The position numbers and the translations under genes are program-made. A DNA stretch of 64,000 bases, from the NCBI RefSeq assembly GCF_000969445.1, contig NZ_JZEY01000054.1, positions 310,001-374,000 on the forward strand. The letters are read 5' to 3'. Below the pieces are notes generated by a model. That model had not been told where the DNA came from. It saw only the letters and a list, made by a program, of their open reading frames with translations, and searched no databases. This DNA is from Devosia chinhatensis. Its GTDB lineage: Bacteria; Pseudomonadota; Alphaproteobacteria; Rhizobiales; Devosiaceae. Below, one piece after another: positions 33,501-42,833 of this stretch (the stretch's first letter is position 1; each line of letters opens with the position of its first letter).

Positions 33501-34047
33501 GCAATTCCGCCTCGTGCCGCCGGGAATGAAGGCCCGAAATTCCGGCGGCTTCTTCGAGCAGGGCGCGCCGGGCGGTGGGCTTGGCAGCGATGAGTTCGCC
33601 AATCTGTCCCTGCCGCACCATCGAGGGAGAACGCGAACCCGTCGAGGCATCGGCAAAGAGGAGCTGCACGTCGCGGGCGCGGGTTTCCTTGCCGTTGACC
33701 TTATAGACGGAGCCGGCCTCGCGCTCGATGCGGCGAGTGACTTCGAGGATGTCGGCCGTATTGAGGGCGGCGGGCGCCGTGCGGTCGGCATTGTCGAGGA
33801 CGAGCGTAACCTCGGCCGTGTTGCGCGCCGGGCGATTGCCGGAGCCCGAAAAGATGACATCGTCCATGCCCGAGGCGCGCATGGCCTTGTAAGAGCTTTC
33901 GCCCATGACCCAGCGCATGGCCTCGACAAGATTGGACTTGCCACAGCCATTGGGTCCGACAATGCCGGTCAGCCCAGGCTCCATGACGAGCACGGTTTCA
34001 TCGGAAAAGGACTTGAAGCCATGAAGGTGCAGGCGGGAGAATTTCAT
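30583..34047 (-). CDS. smc: Chromosome segregation ATPase SMC
   Basis: 1154 aa, start at the second ATG (MKFSRLHLHGFKSF) which has GGTGG six bases upstream. N-terminal Walker A GPNGCGKSN, long coiled coils flanking a hinge near residues 510-640, and C-terminal ABC signature LLSGGEQAL with Walker B PICVLDEVDAPLDD. It organises and separates chromosomes as a condensin-like dimer. The gene looks complete although the island ends less than 100 bases beyond its stop. The 871-aa plus-strand frame across it is an antisense shadow. Confidence 0.97.
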   Translation of the reverse strand: MKFSRLHLHGFKSFSDETVLVMEPGLTGIVGPNGCGKSNLVEAMRWVMGESSYKAMRASGMDDVIFSGSGNRPARNTAEVTLVLDNADRTAPAALNTADILEVTRRIEREAGSVYKVNGKETRARDVQLLFADASTGSRSPSMVRQGQIGELIAAKPTARRALLEEAAGISGLHSRRHEAELRLRAAEGNLERVDDIIAQVGSQLETLKRQARLATRYRSLSGDIRRIEATLFHLRWVASRVAEKENEASQAVLIRALADANHAHHLTLQAAETAEGALTPLREREAVTGAVLQRYTILAEQLADEARRLGQRRVELEGRLHQIAADGTRERDLIAESETTLSAYHDEIAQLTAEQEEAQAAFDAARELADAARAAANAAEAETREAADALAQMRARRAQAERSVLDARSRQTRLAQQLADIETERGELVARLDADETLGLSRAALEAAQEHAAQAEQRAIAAEEQAGSAQDALDEARPRLAELEALVTRLDAEASTLARMLNTGASLWPAVMDELQVAPGYETALGAALGDDLEASSDAGAPMHWSIAIDRYDDPPLPQGAEPLSRHVRGLNLLERRLAQIGLVDAVDGPALMAALKPGQRLVTLDGAMWRWDGFVAAADAPSPAAQRLAQRNRLAELDEELTRAKAERNAWKRDVEARAKGLDEARHAERQAREDWRAAQHAIGAAQAGHDKAQRAAGDLATRRSTLEEAQARLTASLVEAEAMQAEAEDLLFEAGDETTMADAVEAGQQRLLALRDRADQARVTLGNVEAGARMRQARIDQLARDSAAWQRRRDAARAQIDILDQRLGEVNAQLAELSEAPDGFASRRAQLEDQIETARDEHQAAGDSLSRAQTEWRDADRALKAAGDTLNSVRIELTRIEERLKGSMAQRQQIERQIEETLGIPASRTLEASGIRPEQALPAEPAIEQKLDRLRAERERLGGVNLGAEKEAEEVQARLDTMVADRDDVIEAIAKLRAGISTLNREGRARLNEAFGKVNAYFQELFTTLFGGGTAELSFVESEDPLEAGLEIIARPPGKKPQTMTLLSGGEQALTAMSLIFAVFLTNPAPICVLDEVDAPLDDANVERFCNLLDSMRQRTNTRFMVITHNPITMSRMDRLFGVTMAERGVSQLVSVDLTTAESFREAVYVQ

Positions 34048-34136
34048 GGGCATCCACCCATGTCAGAGCCCGGATTTTCGACCTCTGGTCCTCTCAGGAT
34101 CAAGACGAAGGTCGAGGTGGTCCAGTAATCCGGTGC

Positions 34137-34188
34137 TGGACCCCATCCCTCATTCCCTCCCCTCAAGGGGGAGGGACGCGACGGAGCC
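34137..34188. repeat. Dispersed intergenic palindromic repeat, copy 1
   Basis: A 52-base unit with the core CCCTCCCC-TCAA-GGGGGAGGG and ending GCGACGGAGCC; nearly identical to 58042-58092. Lies between dsbA-like and smc. A further palindrome GACGGAGC/GCTCCGTC directly follows it. Confidence 0.7.
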
Positions 34189-34206
34189 GGAGCTCCGTCT
34201 CGATAC

Positions 34207-34980
34207 TTACTGCGCAGCGGGAGCGGGAGCTTCGGCGGCAGGAGCCATGGCGTCGGCCGCTGGAGCCGTTGCATCGGCAGCCGGTGCGGGCGCCGCAGGG
34301 GTCTCGCTCGTCGTGGTCGGAGCGACGAAATCGGCAGGCACGAGGGGGTCGATCTCGGCAGCGAGCTGCTCGAGCGTCTTGCCACCGGAAAGTGTCTTGC
34401 CATTGACATAGAATGTCGGCGTCCCCGTCAGGCCGAACTCGTCGAGAGCCTGGTTCTTCTGCGCTTCAATCCCGGTCAGCACGTCCTGATTCGTCAAGGC
34501 AGCGTTGAAGCTTTCCTCTGTAAAGCCGAGCTGCAGGGCAATGTTATAGAGGGCGTCGCGCGGCGTTTCCGACATGCCCCAGTCATTCTGGGTGCGGAAA
34601 TAGGTGGCCACGACGTTGTGGTAGTTTTCCGGGCCAGCGGCTTCGGCCAGCATGAAGATGGCGGCGTCCAGCGCGTTGCGCGCGAACGGGCGCACGATGA
34701 ACAGCACCTTGCCGGTGTCGATATACTGGGCCTTGAAAGGCTCGTAGACCGAATTGTGGAAGGTGGCGCAGTGCGGGCAGGTGGGCGAAGCATATTCGAT
34801 CACCGTGACCGGAGCGTCCGGATTGCCCTCGGCGTGATCGACCAGGCCGCCGGCGGGCGCCATCAACCTGGCGGTATCGATCACGTCACCCTCAGCGCCC
34901 TGCGCCAGCCCGACCCCCGAAAGGCTCAGCGCCGAAGCGGCAGCAGCAAGAATGATGGTTTCGCGGCGATTGAATTTCAC
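34207..34980 (-). CDS. DsbA-family thiol-disulfide oxidoreductase
   Basis: 257 aa from a GTG start (AGGAG upstream). A signal-like hydrophobic N-terminus (ILAAAASALSLSGVGLAQGA) marks it for the periplasm. The thioredoxin active site is SPTCPHC (Cys68-Cys71), and the cis-Pro loop is GTPTFYVNG. It ends in a low-complexity Ala/Pro/Asp tail (APAADATAPAADAMAPAAEA). Likely makes or isomerises disulfides in exported proteins, similar to the DsbA/ScsC/BdbD group. Confidence 0.85.
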   Translation of the reverse strand: MKFNRRETIILAAAASALSLSGVGLAQGAEGDVIDTARLMAPAGGLVDHAEGNPDAPVTVIEYASPTCPHCATFHNSVYEPFKAQYIDTGKVLFIVRPFARNALDAAIFMLAEAAGPENYHNVVATYFRTQNDWGMSETPRDALYNIALQLGFTEESFNAALTNQDVLTGIEAQKNQALDEFGLTGTPTFYVNGKTLSGGKTLEQLAAEIDPLVPADFVAPTTTSETPAAPAPAADATAPAADAMAPAAEAPAPAAQ

Positions 34981-35069
34981 GTCGAAGGCTCCTAATAATT
35001 GGCTGGGCGACACTACACCGCGTGAAGGTGTCGGCAAGTGGGCACAGATATCAACACGCGGTGAACAGT

Positions 35070-35594
35070 CTATCCGTTGTTTCGTTCCGTTTTGCTGGAC
35101 AGTGCCAGGCCCAGGACCCGCAACGCTTCCCGCAAAGTCTCATCCTCGACCCTTTCGGTCTGTGCGCCCACCCTGGCAATGGCGTCCGGGCTGGGCTTGT
35201 GCTGTTTCTGCACCTTGCGGCCTGAACCGGGCGTGAACGGCTCGGCGGAGAGGCGCACGTCACGCACGAGCACATAGCCGAAATAGCGGTTCACCGCCGC
35301 CGCGATCGCGGGCGCCTCGTGCTGGGCAAAGAGAGCCTGGCCGGGCGCGCAGCGCAGCACCAGCGTTGCCCCATCGGCATTGTTGCTGGCGCGCGGCCAG
35401 CTCAGCTTTTCGGGCAGGGTGGTTTCGTTAAAGGGCGCCGGCGCGATCAGCGACCAGTGCGAAATGATGTCCCGGCTGGCAAAGCCGCGTTTGCGCAGCA
35501 CCGGGTCGATCGCGCCTGCCAGCGCATCGGCGACGGAAACGGCTCGGTTGCGGCGCTTGTATTCTGGCAGTTTATCCTCGGGCATGATCCACAT
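35070..35594 (-). CDS. DUF721 (DciA-like) protein
   Basis: 174 aa; start could also be the ATG at 35585. Shows the DUF721 pattern: RRNRAVSVADALAGAIDPVLRKRGFASRDIISHW, then the short beta region LVLRCAPGQALFAQHEAPAIAAAVNRYFG and a basic variable tail. In bacteria lacking DnaC, DciA loads the replicative helicase. Neighbour mutY on the other strand and this gene's position are common in Hyphomicrobiales. Confidence 0.75.
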   Translation of the reverse strand: MWIMPEDKLPEYKRRNRAVSVADALAGAIDPVLRKRGFASRDIISHWSLIAPAPFNETTLPEKLSWPRASNNADGATLVLRCAPGQALFAQHEAPAIAAAVNRYFGYVLVRDVRLSAEPFTPGSGRKVQKQHKPSPDAIARVGAQTERVEDETLREALRVLGLALSSKTERNNG

Positions 35595-35688
35595 ATCGCC
35601 CGCTCAGGCGCAGATACAAGTGCCTTGGATTGTCGAGACTGTCGTCCGTCATCCGTCGCGGTACTGATTTTGTTCGCAGGAGGCACAG

Positions 35689-36483
35689 ATGCCGACATTG
35701 ATATCCCGGGACGGCACCACCATTGGATATGACGTCAGGGGGAGCGGCCCGGTCATTATATTGGTCGCAGGGGCTACCCAGTATCGCGCCATAGACCATG
35801 CCACGCCACGGCTCATAGACCATCTCGCATCGCACTTCACGATGGTCAATTTCGACCGTCGCGGCCGCGGCGCCTCTACCGACACACTGCCTTATGCCGT
35901 GGCGCGTGAAATAGAGGACATCGAAGCGCTGATCGACGCCATGGGTGGGCGTGCAGGACTATATGGCATGTCGTCGGGGGCCGTGCTGGCGCTGGAAGCC
36001 GCTGCGGCGCTGCCCGGAAAAGTGACCTCGTTGTTCCTCTATGAGCCGCCGGTGGATGTCGGCCAGCCCACCGAGGATCTCTGGAAGCAGCATGGGGAAG
36101 TGGCGGCGCTGGCCGAGAAGGGCGATGGCGAAGGCATGATGTGCCATTTCATGGGGGCATTCATGTCGCCCGAGGAGCTGGAGGCTTTCAGGCGGTCACC
36201 GGCCTGGCCGGCATTCGCTGCCGTCGGCGCCACGATCGAGCACGACTACCGGGTGATGGCCGAGGCGCGCGATGGCGACAGCCAGCCCGCGCGCTGGCGG
36301 GACGTTGCCGTGCCTGTACTCGTGGTCAATGGAGACAGCAGCTTTGACTTCATCGATGCCGGCGCAGCCTGGGTGGCGGCGGGAGTGCCGGGCGCAAGCC
36401 GGCGCATTCTTCCAGGCCAGGGCCATGATGTCAGCGAGGAGGCTCTCGCGCCGGTCATGATGGCGTTTTTTGGCGCGAATTGA
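35689..36483 (+). CDS. Alpha/beta-fold hydrolase
   Basis: 264 aa. Nucleophile elbow GMSSGA (Ser95), an N-terminal VAGATQY loop in the oxyanion-hole position, an Asp in VNGDSSFDFIDA and a C-terminal His in GQGHDVSEEAL, completing a Ser-Asp-His triad. Cytosolic. Substrate unknown. Preceded by GGAGG. Confidence 0.85.
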   Translation: MPTLISRDGTTIGYDVRGSGPVIILVAGATQYRAIDHATPRLIDHLASHFTMVNFDRRGRGASTDTLPYAVAREIEDIEALIDAMGGRAGLYGMSSGAVLALEAAAALPGKVTSLFLYEPPVDVGQPTEDLWKQHGEVAALAEKGDGEGMMCHFMGAFMSPEELEAFRRSPAWPAFAAVGATIEHDYRVMAEARDGDSQPARWRDVAVPVLVVNGDSSFDFIDAGAAWVAAGVPGASRRILPGQGHDVSEEALAPVMMAFFGAN

Positions 36484-36508
36484 TCGTTTTGGCATTGTAT
36501 GAGGGGCC

Positions 36509-37561
36509 ATGCCTCTCAGCCATCATCATCCCGTCGATTCGTCCGCCGTCCTTGACTGGTACGATCTGCACGCCCGCGACCTGCCCTGGCGGGTGTCACC
36601 GGGCGACCGGCGTGCCGGCATCAGCCCCGATCCTTATCGCGTCTGGCTGAGCGAGGTCATGCTGCAACAGACCACGGTGGCGGCTGTAAAAGCCTATTTC
36701 CTGCGTTTCACCGGTCTCTGGCCCACAGTCTTCGACCTGGCCGCCGCCCCGCTCGATGCGGTGCTGCGCGAATGGGCCGGCCTTGGCTATTACGCCCGGG
36801 CGCGAAATCTGCATGCCTGCGCCCAGGCGGTGGTGAAAGAGCATGGCGGGGTCTTTCCGCAAAGCTCGGCAGGCCTGCAGGCCCTGCCGGGGATCGGCGC
36901 CTATACCAGCGCTGCCATTGCGGCGATCTGTTTTGACGAGCCCATTGCCGTGCTCGACGGCAATCTCGACCGGGTGCTGGCGCGTTTTTATGCCGTGCCC
37001 GTGCCAGTGCGGGAGGTAAAGGACGATCTGCGCGCTGCCCTTCAGGCTTCGGTGCCAAAAAGGGCCGGGGATTTCGCCCAGGCCATGATGGATCTGGGCG
37101 CCACGATCTGCGCCCCGCGCAATGCCAGCTGCCTCATCTGCCCGCTCCAGCCGGGCTGCATCGCCGCGCGCGAGGGCACGCCTCTGCTCTATCCGGTCAA
37201 GCCGGCCAAGGCGGAAAAGCCGGTGCGGCGCGGCCATGCCTATGTGATGCGGGATGCGGCCGGCGACGTCTATCTCCAGACGCGCCCCGCCAAGGGGCTT
37301 CTGGCCAGCATGACCGAGGTGCCGACCTCGCCCTGGGTCGCCGAGCCGGCAGAGCCGGACTTTCCCCTCACCGCTGAATGGCGGCGCTGCGGCAGCATCG
37401 TGCATGTCTTCACCCATTTCCGGCTGGAGCTGGACGTGTGGTCGGCCGTGGTTGCGCCCGAGGGGCTCGAGCATGGCTGGTGGGCGGAGCCGGCGACGCT
37501 CGGAAGAGAGGCTTTGCCGACCTTGTTCCGCAAGGTGCTGGCCGAGGCCGGCCTCAGCTGA
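36509..37561 (+). CDS. mutY: A/G-specific adenine glycosylase MutY
   Basis: 350 aa. Catalytic Glu in WLSEVMLQQTTV, helix-hairpin-helix GIGAYTSAAI, catalytic Asp in VLDGNLDRVL, and the 4Fe-4S cluster C-x6-C-x2-C-x5-C in CAPRNASCLICPLQPGC. The C-terminal NUDIX-like domain recognises 8-oxoG. It removes adenine mispaired with 8-oxoguanine. The start lies 26 bases after the previous gene. Confidence 0.95.
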   Translation: MPLSHHHPVDSSAVLDWYDLHARDLPWRVSPGDRRAGISPDPYRVWLSEVMLQQTTVAAVKAYFLRFTGLWPTVFDLAAAPLDAVLREWAGLGYYARARNLHACAQAVVKEHGGVFPQSSAGLQALPGIGAYTSAAIAAICFDEPIAVLDGNLDRVLARFYAVPVPVREVKDDLRAALQASVPKRAGDFAQAMMDLGATICAPRNASCLICPLQPGCIAAREGTPLLYPVKPAKAEKPVRRGHAYVMRDAAGDVYLQTRPAKGLLASMTEVPTSPWVAEPAEPDFPLTAEWRRCGSIVHVFTHFRLELDVWSAVVAPEGLEHGWWAEPATLGREALPTLFRKVLAEAGLS

Positions 37562-37605
37562 ACACCAGCCTTGTCACCCGCTCGCTTCGGCCGGATGACG
37601 CAAAG

Positions 37606-37634
37606 AAAAAGGCCGCCGGGGCAAACCGGCGGCC
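37606..37634 (-). terminator. Rho-independent terminator of ccrM
   Basis: Nine-base perfect stem GGCCGCCGG / CCGGCGGCC with a six-base loop and, reading leftward, a run of five T. It lies 38 bases after the ccrM stop. Confidence 0.8.
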
Positions 37635-37671
37635 AGTGAGTAGAGCCTGATAGGGAGATTGGAGGTCAGGA

Positions 37672-38829
<1,158 letters not shown>

Positions 38830-38890
38830 CTAACGATCCCGTTATAGACCGTCGAGGTTAATGGAGCGTTCGCAAGGGGTTAGCAGGGGG

Positions 38891-39583
38891 TTAACCGGCC
38901 GCCGCGATCGTGGTCCGCCGCACGAGGAGCGCCGCCACCGGCGCAAAGGCCTCGCGATGGTGGCGACAGGGGCCATGCCGGTCGAGCGCCGAGAGATGGG
39001 CGGCCGTGCCATAGCCCTTGTGGCCGGCAAAGCCGAAATGGGGCGCGTCGCAATCCATGATTTCGCACATGCGGTCGCGCGTTACCTTGGCGATGATCGA
39101 GGCTGCCGCAATCGAGACGCTGCGCCCGTCGCCGCCGATCAGCGCCAGGCCCGGGCAGGGCAGGTCGGGCGGTAAGTCGCGGCCATCGACGAGCACACGA
39201 TCGACCGGCTGGGGCAGGGCGCGAACGGCACGGGCCATGGCGGCAAGCGTGGCCCCGCGAATATTGCGGGTGAGAATGTCGAGCGGCGGCGCGGACACGA
39301 TGGCGACATCGGCATGGGCCATGATCTCGTCATAGAGCGCGTCGCGGCGCTCGGGCGTCAGTTTCTTGGAATCGTTGAGCCCCGCGGGAATGCGGTCCGG
39401 ATCGAGCCGCACGGCGGCGACCACGACCGGACCGGCCAGCGGGCCACGGCCGGCTTCGTCCACGCCGGCAACGAGGCGGGCGCCGCGCGCCATCAGCATC
39501 TGCTCGTGGCTGTAATCGGGAAAATCAGCCTCGGGCGCAAAGAGCGCTTTTGCATCCGGTGCCGGCTTGCTGCGAGCGGCCAT
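38891..39583 (-). CDS. rnhB: Ribonuclease HII
   Basis: 230 aa. [17 protein letters not shown] carries the catalytic Asp-Glu pair; LVDGRDLPP and the later ATIAAKVTRDR-type segment ([17 protein letters not shown]) hold the other acidic residue region. The N-terminal extension of about 35 residues is common in this group. Removes RNA from RNA/DNA hybrids. Just upstream of ccrM on the same strand. Confidence 0.95.
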   Translation of the reverse strand: MAARSKPAPDAKALFAPEADFPDYSHEQMLMARGARLVAGVDEAGRGPLAGPVVVAAVRLDPDRIPAGLNDSKKLTPERRDALYDEIMAHADVAIVSAPPLDILTRNIRGATLAAMARAVRALPQPVDRVLVDGRDLPPDLPCPGLALIGGDGRSVSIAAASIIAKVTRDRMCEIMDCDAPHFGFAGHKGYGTAAHLSALDRHGPCRHHREAFAPVAALLVRRTTIAAAG

Positions 39584-39585
39584 GA

Positions 39586-39963
39586 TCAGGCTTTGCTGCC
39601 GAGGGCGGCGTCGAGCGCGGCCCGGTCCGCCACGAAAAGATGATGCCCGATGCGGTTGGTTTCACCCACGAAGTCGCGAAGCGCACCGCTGGCGGCGAGG
39701 GGCGCGGAAATGTCCCCCACAATGGCGAGGCGCATCCGGTAATTCTGCAGCTTCTGGAAGAAGTGTCCCGCCTGCTTGTTGGCCAGCTCGAAAAAGTGGG
39801 GAGCGAAACGCGCCGCGGGCACGACGAGCATTTCCGCCGCGCTGCCATAGGTCTGCCCGATCAGGTCGAGCGCATCGTCTTCGCTGCCCAGGGCAGGGCC
39901 CTGGTCGGCGACGAAAAACAGATGAACGCCGTTGACGATCTCGGTCTGCATCCCGATGTCCAT
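39586..39963 (-). CDS. DUF4180 protein
   Basis: 125 aa from MDIGMQTEIVNGVHLFFVAD; the longer start at 40038 is divergent-overlapping with the next gene and unlikely. The core matches DUF4180: EDDALDLIGQTYG, VVPAARFAPHFFELANKQAGHFFQKLQNYRMRLAIVGDIS. Function unknown; often encoded near regulators. It ends two bases before rnhB. Confidence 0.75.
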   Translation of the reverse strand: MDIGMQTEIVNGVHLFFVADQGPALGSEDDALDLIGQTYGSAAEMLVVPAARFAPHFFELANKQAGHFFQKLQNYRMRLAIVGDISAPLAASGALRDFVGETNRIGHHLFVADRAALDAALGSKA

Positions 39964-40025
39964 TTCGCAATCCGGTCCTCTGCTGATATAGGAGTCGCGC
40001 CGGGGGGCAAAGGTGAGAGAGACCC

Positions 40026-40604
40026 ATGCGCAATGCAATTTGGCTTGCCGCCCTGCTGGCTTTTGCCGGCCCGGCTGCGGCGGAGCCCTTCCATCATCCC
40101 TTTGGAGAATGGCGAGAATATCACCGCGACTGGCTGGCCGCCTGCCCCGACAGCATCGAGGAAGATGCCACCGATTATTACGGTTATTCCTGCTTTGCCA
40201 GCACCGGTAGCCAGGAATTGAACGGCGCGGGCCTGCCGGCCTACAAGCTGACGCTGATTCATAACCGGCTCAATGGCGACATCGACCTGGCGATCACGGT
40301 GTCTCCCGATGAGGGCGAATACGATACGAGCCGACCAATCGTCTTGCGCTTCGGCGGTGAGCCGCCGCTGGCCCTCTCCTTCGGCGCCGATATCGAGACC
40401 CGGCACAATACCGTGAACCAGTTCTTCCTTCTGGGCGACGACCGCCAGAAGGTGCTCGACAAGATGGGTGACCGCAATGCGCTGACCCTCTCGGTGCCGC
40501 TCCTCGGTGTGGACAGGCCGGTGGAAAGCCGAATGTCGCTGCGCGGCGTGCTGGCCTCGCTCGACTTCATGTCCACCTATGCGCGGCGCGTCGCCGAGTA
40601 TTGA
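40026..40604 (+). CDS. Exported protein of unknown function
   Basis: 192 aa with a clear signal peptide (MRNAIWLAALLAFAGPAAAEP, cleavage after AAA). The mature part has one Cys pair (AACPDS and YSCFAS) that could form a disulfide, and a beta-rich body. No family recognised. Periplasmic location inferred. Confidence 0.7.
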   Translation: MRNAIWLAALLAFAGPAAAEPFHHPFGEWREYHRDWLAACPDSIEEDATDYYGYSCFASTGSQELNGAGLPAYKLTLIHNRLNGDIDLAITVSPDEGEYDTSRPIVLRFGGEPPLALSFGADIETRHNTVNQFFLLGDDRQKVLDKMGDRNALTLSVPLLGVDRPVESRMSLRGVLASLDFMSTYARRVAEY

Positions 40605-40656
40605 CGTCCTAGCCGCTATGGTGTCGGTTCGCCCCACTCCAAAGGAATGGACCGAC

Positions 40657-41331
40657 ATGCCTCTCAAGCCCGGCGCCGCGCTGCTTTTCGATATCGATGG
40701 CACGCTGGTGGAAAGCGATCCACTGCATCTTGAGGCCTTCAACCGGGTCTTTGGTCCGCGTGGGCATCATTTCGATCGCGAACGGTTCGGCCAGCATCTG
40801 CAGGGCCTTGCCAACGAGGCTATCGCGGCGCGCTTCCTGCCCGAGGAAACGCCCGAGCAGCGCATTGCGGTGATGAACGAGAAGGAAGCCACCTTCCGCC
40901 GGCTTGCCGGCGCGGGGATCGAGCCGGTCCCGGGACTGGGCGCGCTGCTCGACTGGGCGGACGGGGAGGGCGTGCCGATGGTGGCGGTGACCAATGCACC
41001 GCGCGCCAATGCCGATCAATTGCTCGATGCCATAGCCGTGCGGGACCGCTTCCGGGCTGTGGTGGTGGCCGAGGACCTTGCCCATGGCAAGCCGCATCCC
41101 TTGCCCTATCTGGAGGGCCTGCGCCTGCTGGGCGCCGATGCGGCCCACAGCGTCGCCTTCGAGGATTCCCGGACCGGGATCGCGTCGGCCGTTGCCGCCG
41201 GTATTGCCACCATCGGCATGGCAACCGGACTGAAGCCGGAACAGCTGGTGACGGCGGGCGCCATCATGGGCGTCCCCGATTATCGGGAAAAAGCCGTGAT
41301 CGATTTCATCAAGGCACGGTTGCTCGCCTGA
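40657..41331 (+). CDS. HAD-superfamily phosphatase
   Basis: 224 aa from an ATG with AAGGA upstream. Motif I FDIDGTLVESD with the nucleophilic Asp, motif II VTNAPRA, motif III Lys in HGKPHPLPYL and motif IV FEDSRTGIASA. The cap domain (residues about 20-90) places it with phosphoglycolate phosphatase and beta-phosphoglucomutase-like enzymes. Exact substrate not determinable. Confidence 0.88.
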   Translation: MPLKPGAALLFDIDGTLVESDPLHLEAFNRVFGPRGHHFDRERFGQHLQGLANEAIAARFLPEETPEQRIAVMNEKEATFRRLAGAGIEPVPGLGALLDWADGEGVPMVAVTNAPRANADQLLDAIAVRDRFRAVVVAEDLAHGKPHPLPYLEGLRLLGADAAHSVAFEDSRTGIASAVAAGIATIGMATGLKPEQLVTAGAIMGVPDYREKAVIDFIKARLLA

Positions 41332-41343
41332 CAGCGGCCCGTC

Positions 41344-42483
41344 CTAGAACAGGCTCATCTGCTTGCTTTCCAGCTTCGGCGCCTCGAACAGATCGGTGCG
41401 CAGGCCCGCAAGCTTGGCCTCCAGCCCATAGCGGTCGCGGGCCTTTTCGAAGCGCTGGCGCAAAAGCGTGGCATAGGGACCTTCGCCGGTCATGCGGGTG
41501 CCCCAGCGCGAATCGTAGTCCTTGCCGCCGCGCGTGTCGCGCACGAGCGAAAGGACGTGGCGGACGCGGTCCGGGAAGTGCCGCAGGAGCCATTCGCGGA
41601 ACACGTCGCGCACCTCGCCCGGCAGGCGCAACAGGATCATCTGCGCACTGATCGCGCCCTGGGCCTTGCCCGCATCGAGAATGCGCTCGAGCTCCATGTC
41701 GTTGATCGCCGGGATCATCGGCGAGGCGAAAATCGCGGTGGGGATGCCGGCCTCGGAAAGCAGGCGAATGGCTTCAAGCCGCCGGGCGGGCGAGGAGGCG
41801 CGCGGCTCCATCTTGCGGCTGAGCTTGTGGTCCATCGAGGTGACCGACATCGCGACCTTGACCAGGCCCAGCCCTGCCAGCTCGGTCAGAATGTCCAGAT
41901 CGCGCGCGATCAGCGCCGACTTCGTGGTGATCATCACCGGATGGCGCGTCTCCAGCATGACTTCGAGAATGCCTCGCGTCAGCTTGTGCTTGCGTTCGGC
42001 CGGCTGGTAGGGATCGGTATTGGTGCCCATGGCAATGGGCTTGGGGCGATAGTTCCGGGCAGCAAATTCGGATTTCAGCGCCTCGACCGCATTGGTCTTG
42101 ACGTAGATGTCGCGCTCGAAATCGATGCCCGCCGAATGACCGAGAAAGGCATGGCTGGGCCGGGCGAAGCAGTAAGAGCAGCCATGCTCGCAGCCGCGAT
42201 AGGCATTGATCGAGCGCTCGAAGCCGATATCGGGACTGTCATTGCTGGTGATGATCGACTTGGCGCGCTCCATATGTTCGACCGTTTCGAACAGGGGCAT
42301 TGGCTCGACGCTACCCCAGCCATCGTCGAAGCTGTCGCGCTGATGCGGCTCGAAACGGCCCGAGCGGTTGGACTGCGCACCGCGACCCCGCGCCTGCACC
42401 AGCTCGCGCCGTGCCAGATCGGCGTCGCGGCTGCGGCTCAAGCGCTCCAGAGCTTCAAAGGAAGGGGCCTGATAAAGGGCCAT
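41344..42483 (-). CDS. Radical SAM protein, PA0069/Rv2578c family
   Basis: 379 aa. Radical SAM cysteines in YRGCEHGCSYCFARP (C-x3-C-x2-C). Conserved blocks TDPYQPAERKHKLTRGILEVM, ITTKSALIARDLDIL and ASPMIPAINDMELERIL are those of the spore photoproduct lyase-related PA0069 family. CAGGAG precedes the ATG. A LexA box 76 bases upstream suggests DNA-damage control, consistent with a possible repair role; the reaction is unknown. Confidence 0.88.
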   Translation of the reverse strand: MALYQAPSFEALERLSRSRDADLARRELVQARGRGAQSNRSGRFEPHQRDSFDDGWGSVEPMPLFETVEHMERAKSIITSNDSPDIGFERSINAYRGCEHGCSYCFARPSHAFLGHSAGIDFERDIYVKTNAVEALKSEFAARNYRPKPIAMGTNTDPYQPAERKHKLTRGILEVMLETRHPVMITTKSALIARDLDILTELAGLGLVKVAMSVTSMDHKLSRKMEPRASSPARRLEAIRLLSEAGIPTAIFASPMIPAINDMELERILDAGKAQGAISAQMILLRLPGEVRDVFREWLLRHFPDRVRHVLSLVRDTRGGKDYDSRWGTRMTGEGPYATLLRQRFEKARDRYGLEAKLAGLRTDLFEAPKLESKQMSLF

Positions 42484-42833
42484 GGTCGTGGTCTCCTGCC
42501 TGCTGCGGCCACAGAATCGAGCTGTGTCCGACAGGACAGAACGCTAGCAGGTTAATGAGAACAAAACAAGAACATCAATTTGGGCCGATGTCCGCCTGAA
42601 GCATATATCGGCAGGGCCGCCATGCATTACAAGACTGGACGCAAGAGGGCGCGTGACGTAGACAACCGGCCTTCATCCGGTTCCGCATCGTCGCTATCCC
42701 AAGGGCTGTCCACGCCCGATTTACGGCTGCGGCGCGCTGCTGACAGGGCTTGTCACACAAAGTTCGGAACGGATGTCGAAACTGGGCGGCCTGCAGCGTC
42801 GCATGGCCGCAACCACCGCGAAAGGGACACGAG
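42484..42833. other. Divergent intergenic region with LexA box
   Basis: 350 bases between the divergent radical SAM and MFS genes. It contains the LexA box at 42559-42573. The short frames here have no support. Confidence 0.5.
42559..42573 (-). promoter_or_regulatory. LexA (SOS) box of the radical SAM gene
   Basis: GAAC-AAAACAA-GAAC, identical to the umuDC box, with matching A+T-rich flank (ATTTG...GATG) on its right side. Confidence 0.8.

Noticed and set aside
31513..34128. 871-aa plus-strand frame across smc
   Set aside because: Exactly antisense to smc, repetitive Gly/Arg/Leu composition, no motif; a high-GC shadow.
41557..42555. 332-aa plus-strand frame over the radical SAM gene
   Set aside because: Antisense to a gene with an intact CxxxCxxC motif.
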